Origin: Burkholderiales bacterium
GTDB lineage: Bacteria > Pseudomonadota > Gammaproteobacteria > Burkholderiales > Burkholderiaceae_D
Assembly: GCA_005800405.1 (NCBI GenBank)
Contig: SYFN01000107.1
Coordinates: 1-5,149 of the forward strand
Direction of reading: 5' to 3'
DNA: 5,149 nt
The translations under genes were made by a program, and so were the position numbers. Each line of letters begins with the position of its first letter. The first letter of the stretch is position 1. The notes beneath the pieces were generated by a model. That model ran no database searches. It had not been told where the DNA came from and was given only the letters and a program-made list of their open reading frames with translations. Positions 1 to 4,782 of the stretch are shown in pieces.

Positions 1-46
1 TCTTCTTCTTCGCGGCGTATTCTAGTTCGGAGAAACTAGTTTGCAT
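1..46 (-). CDS. IS5-family transposase, N-terminal 15 codons only (runs off the window)
   Basis: Reading the minus strand from ATG at 46-44 gives MQTSFSELEYAAKKK and then leaves the window. This start, a short acidic/aromatic stretch (FSELEY) followed by a run of lysines, is typical of IS5-family DDE transposases, where it precedes a TRR-x-FL-x-E region and a VPW-like motif. The catalytic DDE domain is outside the window, so activity cannot be judged. The TCTTCTTCTTC at the window start is simply the complement of consecutive AAG lysine codons. The gene reads away from the IS end at 135 and is co-directional with the interrupted gene at 139-198. The alternative is a related IS1182 or IS4-type transposase, less likely given the terminus. 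Confidence 0.7.
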   Translation of the reverse strand, partial: MQTSFSELEYAAKKK

Positions 47-116
47 GAGCAGTCTCGCTAGCAGGGGGCGTAGACGTAATTCTAAAAGAACAACTGCGTT
101 ACGGGAAGGCCTTCGG

Positions 117-135
117 GGAATAAATCAGCGCTTCC
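117..135 (-). repeat. Terminal inverted repeat of the IS element
   Basis: From position 135 inward on the minus strand the sequence reads GGAAGCGCTGATTTATTCC. It lies directly outside the transposase leader and next to CTAG at 136-139. The matching repeat at the other end is off the window, so the repeat length is an estimate. Confidence 0.55.
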
Positions 136-198
136 CTAGAACATAGGCGGGACGTCATGGGGTCGAATTTTATCACGCAGACCTTGCCAATTTTTCAT
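136..198 (-). pseudogene. 5' remnant of an unrecognised gene cut by the IS insertion
   Basis: On the minus strand an ATG at 198-196 is preceded by GGAGG (complement of 209-213) with a 10-base spacer. It opens a frame of 20 codons, MKNWQGLRDKIRPHD then VPPMF, that stops at TAG (138-136) exactly where the IS end begins. The good ribosome binding site and protein-like composition suggest a real gene whose remainder lies on the far side of the IS, outside the window. I do not recognise the family. If the target duplication is CTAG, the uninterrupted sequence would also have read TTC TAG, so either the duplication is shorter (CTA or TA) or the frame was always this short. A chance frame therefore remains possible. 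Confidence 0.4.
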
Positions 199-507
199 GT
201 TGCAAGATCCTCCAGAGCCAGACAGCCGAGTAAATCCTCTGTGACCAGCGCTCTCCAGGGGCGCAATCCGAACAATTAACGGTCCAACTGATCAGGCGAA
301 TATGCGGTTTTTTCGGGCACATCCGTCTTGGCACGAACAGGAGTTGCCTGAAAGGCAATCTCATGAGTGGCAAACTGGTAAAAATGCCCTGAAAAAGATG
401 TGTTACATTGAACAAAATAGTTGGGTTGATGCCGCTGCGGTGTGTGTTTTCAAGGTTTTTCAGCTATTTTAGAAAGGTGGGCGATCAACGCTTTTCGATC
501 CCCTCAA

Positions 508-542
508 ATTTCTGCTTGTTGTATTTGCTGCATTGCAGAAAT
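508..542. promoter_or_regulatory. Nested inverted repeats upstream of phaZ, candidate PhaR operator
   Basis: CTGC-ATT-GCAG (528-538) is a perfect inverted repeat with 4-base arms. An outer perfect 8-base inverted repeat, ATTTCTGC (508-515) and GCAGAAAT (535-542), shares its right arm with the inner one. The inner repeat fits the CTGC-N3/4-GCAG pattern that I recall for the PHA-responsive repressor PhaR of Paracoccus. It sits about 50 bases before the phaZ start, inside the spacer of a weak candidate promoter (516-544). The repeat is seen directly; PhaR binding is inferred from motif and gene context. Confidence 0.45.
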
Positions 543-576
543 ATGGGATTGGGGACACAATTTGAGCGTCTTGAAT

Positions 577-582
577 GAGGGG
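577..582 (+). promoter_or_regulatory. Ribosome binding site of phaZ that supports the GTG start
   Basis: GAGGGG lies five bases before GTG at 588. The next in-frame ATG (609-611) has no comparable purine-rich site, and using it would remove the MLYQLHE start that is typical of the family. The GTG is therefore preferred. Confidence 0.7.
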
Positions 583-587
583 TCGTC

Positions 588-1823
588 GTGCTCTATCAAC
601 TTCACGAAATGAATCGCACCTTGCTTAACCCGCTTATTCAGTGGGCTGAGGCGTCGTCTAAGCTGTTTACGAACCCCGTCTCGCCTTTTGCGCACACGCC
701 GTTTTCTCAGCGCGTCGCTGCAGGCTACGAACTGATGTTTCGGCTGGGTAAGGATTATGAAAAGCCCGCCTTTGGCATCACACACACCGAAATAGCCGGC
801 ACCCGTACTGCCATCATTGATGATACGGTCGTCGAAAAGCCGTTCTGCAAGTTGCTGCATTTCCGCAAGGATGCCCATTTCCTTGCGCCCGAACAGCTGA
901 TTCAACCCAAGATATTGCTGGTGGCACCGCTCTCCGGGCACCACTCGACCCTGTTGCGGGATACCGTCCGTACCCTGCTGCCTGAGCACGATGTGCACAT
1001 CACCGACTGGATCGATGCGCGCATGGTCCCCATGAAAAAAGGTGCGTTCCACCTGCATGACTACATCTACTACGTGCAGGAATTCATACGTTTCCTCGGG
1101 CCGAACCTGAACGTGGTCTCGGTCTGTCAGCCTACGGTACCGGTACTGGCGGCCATCTCGCTGATGGCCAGTGCGGGCGAAACCGTACTTCCCAAAACCA
1201 TGGTGATGATGGGTGGTCCTATCGATTCACGCAAATCGCCAACCGAAGTCAATGATCTGGCGATGAACAAACCCTACGCCTGGTTTGAAAACAATGTGAT
1301 CTACAGCGTGCCACCGAATTACCCCGGCTACGGCCGCCGCGTTTATCCAGGTTTCTTGCAGCACGCCGGCTTCGTCGCAATGAATCCACGTCGTCATGCC
1401 CAAAGTCATTGGGAGTTCTACCTGCATCTGCGCGAAGGTGACAATGAATCGGCAGAAGAACACCGCAAGTTCTACAATGAATACAACGCCGTGCTCGACA
1501 TGCCCGCCGAGTATTACCTTGAAACGATCAAAACCGTGTTTCAGGATCACGCGCTGCCCCTGGGTACCTGGGAGGTAGAGGGTAAGTTGGTCAGACCGCA
1601 GGACATCACGTCCGTGGCCTTGTTCACCATCGAGGGCGAACTTGATGATATTTCTGGCTCGGGCCAGACCCAAGCCGCGCAAGACCTGTGCTCCGGTATT
1701 CCTGCGAATATGAAACAGCATTTCGAAGCGCCAAAGTGCGGCCACTATGGGATTTTCTCCGGCCGTCGCTGGCGCGAAATGATTGCGCCCCGCATAGCCG
1801 AATTCATCCGCGCGCATGCCTGA
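588..1823 (+). CDS. phaZ: Intracellular polyhydroxybutyrate (PHB) depolymerase, PhaZ1 type
   Basis: This 411-residue enzyme degrades stored poly(3-hydroxybutyrate) at the granule surface, releasing 3-hydroxybutyrate units (in some homologues by thiolysis to 3-hydroxybutyryl-CoA). Length and sequence fit the intracellular depolymerases of betaproteobacteria such as Ralstonia/Cupriavidus PhaZ1. The N-terminus MLYQLHEMNR is characteristic. The alpha/beta-hydrolase core shows the nucleophile region VSVCQPTVPVL with Cys180 in place of the usual lipase-box serine, an acidic residue in EGELDDISG (Asp353 by position relative to the Ralstonia triad) and His386 in KCGHYGIFSG. No signal peptide is seen, which fits cytoplasmic action. 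Translation starts at GTG with a GAGGGG site five bases upstream. The gene is monocistronic, followed by a strong terminator, and a PhaR-like inverted repeat lies upstream. Confidence in the family is high; the exact chemistry (hydrolysis or thiolysis) cannot be told from sequence. Confidence 0.95.
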   Translation: MLYQLHEMNRTLLNPLIQWAEASSKLFTNPVSPFAHTPFSQRVAAGYELMFRLGKDYEKPAFGITHTEIAGTRTAIIDDTVVEKPFCKLLHFRKDAHFLAPEQLIQPKILLVAPLSGHHSTLLRDTVRTLLPEHDVHITDWIDARMVPMKKGAFHLHDYIYYVQEFIRFLGPNLNVVSVCQPTVPVLAAISLMASAGETVLPKTMVMMGGPIDSRKSPTEVNDLAMNKPYAWFENNVIYSVPPNYPGYGRRVYPGFLQHAGFVAMNPRRHAQSHWEFYLHLREGDNESAEEHRKFYNEYNAVLDMPAEYYLETIKTVFQDHALPLGTWEVEGKLVRPQDITSVALFTIEGELDDISGSGQTQAAQDLCSGIPANMKQHFEAPKCGHYGIFSGRRWREMIAPRIAEFIRAHA

Positions 1824-1842
1824 CCTGGCCGTGTCTTGCATC

Positions 1843-1865
1843 AGCCGCCTTCGGGCGGCTTTTTT
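1843..1865 (+). terminator. Rho-independent terminator of phaZ
   Basis: AGCCGCC (1843-1849), loop TTCG, and GGCGGCT (1854-1860) form a perfect 7-base-pair GC-rich stem with a stable tetraloop, followed directly by a T-run (1860-1865). It begins 20 bases after the phaZ stop. Confidence 0.92.
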
Positions 1866-1957
1866 ATGGTCGTGATCTGACAAGGCGCTGATGAAATAAA
1901 ACCAGACACTTTTTCAGCTTAATGAAATGCGATAAGCCCCTGATTTTGCTGTCCCCC

Positions 1958-1974
1958 GCGTCGCACAGCGACGC
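1958..1974. repeat. Perfect 7-bp hairpin in the phaZ-rnfB gap
   Basis: GCGTCGC (1958-1964), loop ACA, GCGACGC (1968-1974) form a perfect inverted repeat. No T-run follows on either strand, so it is not a canonical terminator. It lies about 70 bases before the rnfB start and could be an operator or an RNA leader structure; function is unknown. Confidence 0.4.
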
Positions 1975-2028
1975 CGGCTCGCCATAGGGTGTGGATTTAT
2001 TCAGCCTCTCCCTGAATCGCAAATACCG

Positions 2029-2034
2029 GATAAT
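2029..2034 (+). promoter_or_regulatory. Possible -10 element of rnfB
   Basis: GATAAT lies nine bases before the rnfB ATG, which would place the transcript start within a base or two of the start codon. No purine-rich ribosome binding site is visible, compatible with a very short or absent leader. No convincing -35 is found at 17 bases upstream (CCTCTC), so the call is weak. Confidence 0.22.
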
Positions 2035-2042
2035 GTCGATCT

Positions 2043-2732
2043 ATGTCAGATCGCTCACCCACCCTCGCCGATCGTCTTGAAGACCTGCTGCCGCAGACGC
2101 AGTGTACGAAATGCGGCTATCCCGCCTGCCGTCCCTATGCCGAGGCCATAGCCAACGGCGAAGCAAGTTACAACCAGTGCCCGCCTGGTGGCGCGCAAGG
2201 CATTGCGCGGCTGGCTGCAGCACTGGGCAAACCTGTGATACCCCTCAACCCCGTCCATGGCACTGAGCGAGAACGCCCGGTTGCCGTGATCGATGAAAGT
2301 GCGTGCATAGGGTGCACGCTGTGCCTACAGGCTTGTCCCGTCGATGCAATCATTGGCGCCGCCAAACAAATGCACACGGTGATACCTGAGCTCTGCACCG
2401 GCTGCGATCTTTGTGTCGCTCCCTGTCCGGTCGATTGCATTGCAATGATCTCGGTAACGCCGGGCAAAACCGGATGGGATGCGTGGTCACCTCAGGCCGC
2501 AGACGCAGCGCGTAAACGCTTCCACGTTCGCAATGAACGGCTGATCCGTGAAAAAGCCGAAAACGATGCACGACTCGCGGCAAAAGCAGCGGCCAAATTA
2601 CGTGAAGTCAACAATGAATCCGCACAAGATCCCGAAGCGCTCGCTGAAAAAGAGCGTAAGCGTGCCATCATTGAAGCAGCACTGGACAGAGCCCGCCAGC
2701 AAAAGGACGTATCGTCCAGGGATAAGTCATGA
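2043..2732 (+). CDS. rnfB: RnfB/RsxB-like soluble polyferredoxin
   Basis: This is a 229-residue iron-sulfur protein of the RnfB/RsxB type, the ferredoxin-like subunit of the Rnf electron-transport complex. Residues 21-46 hold the family's first 4Fe-4S motif (C21-x2-C24-x4-C29 and C46). Two classic ferredoxin motifs follow, C88-x2-C91-x2-C94-x3-C98-P and C118-x2-C121-x2-C124-x3-C128-P. The N-terminal membrane helix of complete gammaproteobacterial RnfB is absent, so the protein should be cytoplasmic. The tail from about residue 155 is rich in Ala, Lys, Glu and Arg and probably forms a long charged helix. No rnfA, C, D, G or E is nearby. The stop overlaps the nth start (ATGA), implying translational coupling. 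The start lacks a clear ribosome binding site. The family call is secure; the physiological partner is unknown. Confidence 0.92.
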   Translation: MSDRSPTLADRLEDLLPQTQCTKCGYPACRPYAEAIANGEASYNQCPPGGAQGIARLAAALGKPVIPLNPVHGTERERPVAVIDESACIGCTLCLQACPVDAIIGAAKQMHTVIPELCTGCDLCVAPCPVDCIAMISVTPGKTGWDAWSPQAADAARKRFHVRNERLIREKAENDARLAAKAAAKLREVNNESAQDPEALAEKERKRAIIEAALDRARQQKDVSSRDKS

Positions 2733-3379
2733 ATCCTGAAAAACTCCACGAGATTTTTGCTCGACTCAAGGCAGCGAATCCGCATCCCACGACCGAGCTG
2801 GAATACACCACGCCTTTCGAATTACTGATCGCTGTCATTCTGTCGGCACAAGCCACGGACGTTTCAGTCAACAAGGCGACGCGACAGCTGTATCCGGTGG
2901 CAAATACACCGTCGGCTATTTATGCGCTGGGCGTCGAAGGTTTGATACCGTATGTGCAAACCATAGGCTTGTATCGCAACAAAGCTAACAATGTGATCGG
3001 AACGTGCCGCATTCTGCTCGATCAGCATGACGGCGAAGTACCTCGCGATCGTGAGGCTCTGCAAGCCTTGCCAGGCGTGGGTCGCAAGACGGCCAATGTC
3101 GTGCTCAATACCGCATTCGGCATGCCAGCGATGGCCGTCGATACGCATATCTTCCGCGTCTCCAATCGTACTGGCATTGCACCCGGTAAGAATGTCGACA
3201 TTGTCGAGCAAAAACTGATGAAGTTTGTGCCGCCCGAGTACCTGATGGATGCGCATCACTGGCTGATACTGCATGGTCGCTATACTTGTACTGCGCGTAG
3301 TCCTCAGTGCTGGAATTGCCTGATTGCAGATTTGTGCGAGTTCAAATCAAAAACGCGCCGACCGGAGAAAGCGGTCTGA
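2729..3379 (+). CDS. nth: Endonuclease III (DNA glycosylase/AP lyase)
   Basis: This 216-residue base-excision repair enzyme removes oxidised pyrimidines from DNA and cleaves the abasic site by beta-elimination. The helix-hairpin-helix [12 protein letters not shown] (114-125) contains the catalytic Lys120, and Asp138 lies in AVDTHIFRV; both numbers coincide with the E. coli enzyme. The C-terminal 4Fe-4S cluster loop is C187-x6-C194-x2-C197-x5-C203, again with E. coli numbering. E. coli Nth has 211 residues, so this protein is full length with a short basic tail. The start overlaps the rnfB stop by four bases and has AGGGA (2718-2722) six bases upstream. The DUF1841 gene follows after 36 bases. 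All key residues are intact. Confidence 0.97.
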   Translation: MNPEKLHEIFARLKAANPHPTTELEYTTPFELLIAVILSAQATDVSVNKATRQLYPVANTPSAIYALGVEGLIPYVQTIGLYRNKANNVIGTCRILLDQHDGEVPRDREALQALPGVGRKTANVVLNTAFGMPAMAVDTHIFRVSNRTGIAPGKNVDIVEQKLMKFVPPEYLMDAHHWLILHGRYTCTARSPQCWNCLIADLCEFKSKTRRPEKAV

Positions 3380-3400
3380 ATCTCCTCGTGCTTTCCTCGA

Positions 3401-3406
3401 TAAAAT
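3401..3406 (+). promoter_or_regulatory. Possible -10 element before the DUF1841 gene
   Basis: TAAAAT within CGATAAAATAA lies nine bases before the ATG at 3416. As for rnfB, this would give a transcript starting almost at the start codon, and no purine-rich ribosome binding site is present. No good -35 is seen in the preceding nth tail. The gene may equally be read through from rnfB-nth. Confidence 0.22.
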
Positions 3407-3415
3407 AAACAAAGC

Positions 3416-3847
3416 ATGTTCAATCCCAGCAAAGAAGAAGTCCGTCAGTTCTTCTGCAACACCTGGAAAAAATCCACCAGTGGCGATGTCCTGACGCCGC
3501 TGGAAGCGATTGCCTGCGACTGGATACGTCAGCATCCCGAGTATGCAAACGATCTCGCTGATACCGAGCGCGCTCTGGAGAGGGACTACAGCGTTGATCA
3601 GGGACGCAGCAATCCCTTTCTGCATTTATCCATGCACCTGTCCATACACGAGCAGATCTCGATTGATCAACCACCAAGTATGCGCGGTGCGTGCGAAGCA
3701 CTGATCAAGCAGCTGGGTTCAGTGCATGACGCCCATCATCTGATCATGGAATGTCTGGTTGAAATGCTGTGGAAGGCGCAGCGCAACGGCACACCGCCTG
3801 ATGGCGAGGCCTATATTCACTGCATACGTCAACGCGCCGGCCAATAA
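3416..3847 (+). CDS. DUF1841 family protein
   Basis: This 143-residue cytoplasmic protein belongs, by its motifs, to the DUF1841 family found mainly in beta- and gammaproteobacteria. Its function is not established. It has no signal peptide or membrane segment. The N-terminus MFNPSKEEVRQFF is family-like. Two conserved-looking blocks stand out: NPFLHLSMHLSIHEQ (66-80), with histidines 70, 74 and 78 spaced every four residues, and HDAHHLIMECLVEMLWKAQ (104-122), with His104, His107 and His108. The spacing suggests a helical bundle with histidines lined up on helix faces, perhaps a metal site, but that is inference. It follows nth by 36 bases in the same direction and probably belongs to the rnfB-nth unit. 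No clear ribosome binding site is present. The hairpin at 3851-3869 closes the unit. Confidence 0.8.
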   Translation: MFNPSKEEVRQFFCNTWKKSTSGDVLTPLEAIACDWIRQHPEYANDLADTERALERDYSVDQGRSNPFLHLSMHLSIHEQISIDQPPSMRGACEALIKQLGSVHDAHHLIMECLVEMLWKAQRNGTPPDGEAYIHCIRQRAGQ

Positions 3848-3869
3848 AAAAGCCGCGCGGTGCGCGGCT
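3846..3869 (-). terminator. Terminator of the cytochrome pair, between convergent genes
   Basis: AGCCGCGC (3851-3858), loop GGT and GCGCGGCT (3862-3869) form a perfect 8-base-pair stem. The A-run at 3846-3851 becomes a T-run after the hairpin on the minus strand, so it is a canonical terminator for the cytochrome genes. On the plus strand the hairpin is followed by CTCTCTG and would stop the DUF1841 transcript only weakly. The A-run overlaps the DUF1841 stop codon. Confidence 0.88.
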
Positions 3870-3891
3870 CTCTGTGCAACCTGTGGAGGGC

Positions 3892-4230
3892 TCACTTACG
3901 AACCACCAGCGAGCCCGGCAGGCTGGCGAGGTAGGCTGCGATATCGTTGATCTCTTTTTTCGACAGCGGCTTGGCCATACCGCCCATGATCGCATTGCCG
4001 CGACCATTCGCGCCATTGCCGCCCCGCTGGTAGGCAACCAGTACGTGCTCAAGGTAATCAGCGTGCTGGCCTGCGAGCTTTGGGTAGCTGGGATCGATAG
4101 GACTGTTGAAATCTGCGCCATGGCAGGAAGCGCAGTTATATTTCTGCGCAGCGGCCTTGCCCGCTTCGACATTGCCCGCAAACGCGTTCATCGACAGCGC
4201 CAGAGCAAGGAATACAAATAGCTTTTTCAT
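3892..4230 (-). CDS. Small periplasmic class I c-type cytochrome (second of pair)
   Basis: This 112-residue protein has a signal peptide (residues 1-18, MKKLF then a hydrophobic core, cleaved after AFA). A single haem-binding motif CASCH lies at 33-37, with His37 as the proximal ligand. The distal methionine is probably Met85, or Met82, in the segment IMGGMAKPLS before the C-terminal helix EINDIAAYLASL. The motif YPKLAGQHADYL (49-60) resembles the cytochrome c4/c553 group, so it likely carries electrons in the periplasm. GGAG (complement of 4237-4240) lies six bases before the ATG. It starts 12 bases after the upstream cytochrome's stop, so the two are almost certainly co-transcribed. The electron donor and acceptor are not shown by the sequence. 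Confidence 0.9.
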   Translation of the reverse strand: MKKLFVFLALALSMNAFAGNVEAGKAAAQKYNCASCHGADFNSPIDPSYPKLAGQHADYLEHVLVAYQRGGNGANGRGNAIMGGMAKPLSKKEINDIAAYLASLPGSLVVRK

Positions 4231-4242
4231 GAAGGGCTCCGT

Positions 4243-4563
4243 TTATTTCTGCTGGGCGTAATAGGCAGAGACATCGGCAATGTCCTGATCGGACAGACCG
4301 GTGGCAATACCCACCATCGTCGGGTGCTTGCGCTCACCTTTTTTATAGGCATTCAGTGCAGCAGCAATGTATTTCTCGGACTGACCACCCAGCATCGGTA
4401 CGCGATACACTTCAGGGAAGGAGGCTTTATAGCCCGGGATGCCGTGGCAGCCAACGCACATGGCGACCTTGTTTTTGGCCGCATTTACATCACCTTTGAC
4501 ATCGGCAGCGACCGACAGCTGAGCGAGCGAGGCCAGCGCAGTAAGAACAAAAAGTTTTTTCAT
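4243..4563 (-). CDS. Small periplasmic class I c-type cytochrome (first of pair)
   Basis: This 106-residue secreted cytochrome has a signal peptide of about 19-20 residues (MKKLFVLTALASLAQLSVA, likely cut before ADV). One haem motif CVGCH (36-40) follows, then PMLGGQSEKYIAAALNAYKKG (56-76, quoted in part), and the likely distal ligand Met83 in HPTMVGIA. The C-terminal LSDQDIADVSAYYAQQK (90-106) is very like the end of cytochrome c4 domains. It is the promoter-proximal gene of a minus-strand pair with the cytochrome at 3892-4230. The shared MKKLFV start and overall fold suggest the two are diverged duplicates. No strong ribosome binding site is visible before the ATG. Family assignment is secure; the redox partner is unknown. 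Confidence 0.9.
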   Translation of the reverse strand: MKKLFVLTALASLAQLSVAADVKGDVNAAKNKVAMCVGCHGIPGYKASFPEVYRVPMLGGQSEKYIAAALNAYKKGERKHPTMVGIATGLSDQDIADVSAYYAQQK

Positions 4564-4629
4564 GATAGCTGGGTGGGTTGTTCAAAAACGGGACTGATGC
4601 AGGTGGAAACAGGCTCCACTGGTGCGTGA

Positions 4630-4697
4630 AATATTGCCTGTCCGTCACAAAAAACGAGTGCAATATTAACCGATTCATGGCAGGCGAGTCTAATATT
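4630..4697. repeat. Three AATATTG motifs in alternating orientation
   Basis: AATATTG occurs on the plus strand at 4630-4636 and 4692-4698 and on the minus strand at 4667-4661. Core starts are 32 and 30 bases apart, close to three helical turns. Flanks are partly conserved (AATATTGCCT, AATATTGCAC, AATATTGACC). These could be operator sites; the regulator is unknown. Confidence 0.35.
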
Positions 4698-4734
4698 GAC
4701 CTACGGTAACCAACCTATGTGCGCCGCCATCGGA

Positions 4735-4752
4735 CTGTCCGTCGTTTATACT
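4735..4752 (+). promoter_or_regulatory. Candidate MoxR-gene promoter -10 with an adjacent repeat
   Basis: TATACT (4747-4752) matches the sigma-70 -10 consensus at five of six positions and lies 30 bases before the ATG. The second copy of CTGTCCGTC (4735-4743), part of the inverted repeat CGGAC-T-GTCCG, lies directly upstream. No -35 match is found at normal spacing, so an activator may be needed. Confidence 0.3.
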
Positions 4753-4782
4753 CAAGCTTATTTTCCATGACTGATCAGTACA

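Larger units (their letters stand above)
1..135 (-). mobile_element. IS5-family insertion sequence, transposase-start end (partial)
   Basis: On the minus strand this segment holds an IS terminus at about 135, a leader of about 89 bases and the first codons of a transposase starting at 46; the rest lies outside the window. The outer end reads GGAAGCGCTGATTTATTCC inward, which fits the GGAAG-type termini of the IS5 family. The neighbouring CTAG (136-139) matches the YTAR target that IS5-group elements duplicate. The exact outer boundary could be 135 or 136, and the other end is needed to settle it. Class is inferred from the transposase N-terminus plus the terminus style, without a database match. 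Confidence 0.72.
199..587. other. Intergenic region between the interrupted gene and phaZ
   Basis: No convincing gene lies in these 389 bases. A minus-strand frame at 173-415 has no ribosome binding site and no family-like features. The stretch should hold divergent promoters for the minus-strand remnant and for phaZ. Visible structure includes a small imperfect hairpin at 341-360 (TTGCC, TGAAA loop, GGCAA) without a T-run, and nested inverted repeats at 508-542 described separately. No clear sigma-70 promoter with both boxes was found. A weak candidate for phaZ is TTGTTG (516-521), a 17-base spacer and AAATAT (539-544). Confidence 0.5.
4564..4782. promoter_or_regulatory. Divergent promoter region between the cytochromes and the MoxR gene
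   Basis: This 219-base non-coding stretch must drive the cytochromes (minus) and the MoxR gene (plus). It contains three AATATT cores (4630-4635, 4662-4667, 4692-4697), a repeated nonamer CTGTCCGTC (4638-4646 and 4735-4743) and the inverted repeat CGGAC-T-GTCCG (4731-4741). A possible -10 for the MoxR gene is TATACT (4747-4752), without a good -35. I saw no FNR-type TTGAT-N4-ATCAA site. Confidence 0.45.

Noticed and set aside
1..11. TCTTCTTCTTC microsatellite-like repeat
   Set aside because: It is the complement of lysine codons in the transposase start.
105..114. Palindrome GAAGGCCTTC inside the IS leader
   Set aside because: A short palindrome in an IS end is unremarkable, and no role can be supported.
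341..360. Small hairpin TTGCC-TGAAA-GGCAA
   Set aside because: Short and without a T-run on either strand; not a convincing terminator or operator.
173..415. Minus-strand open frame of 80 codons upstream of phaZ
   Set aside because: No ribosome binding site and no family-like sequence; it overlaps the better supported start at 198 in another frame.
504..1058. Minus-strand open frame of 184 codons
   Set aside because: It lies mostly antisense to phaZ, whose family match is certain, and it has no recognisable domain or ribosome binding site.
1227..1883. Minus-strand open frame of 218 codons
   Set aside because: Antisense to the 3' half of phaZ and crossing its terminator; composition looks like a shadow frame with no family motif.
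2864..3274. Minus-strand open frame of 136 codons
   Set aside because: Antisense to nth, which has all catalytic and cluster residues.
3744..4221. Open frames on both strands overlapping the cytochrome and DUF1841 genes
   Set aside because: They are shadows of genes with clear signal peptide, CxxCH or family motifs; none has its own recognisable features.
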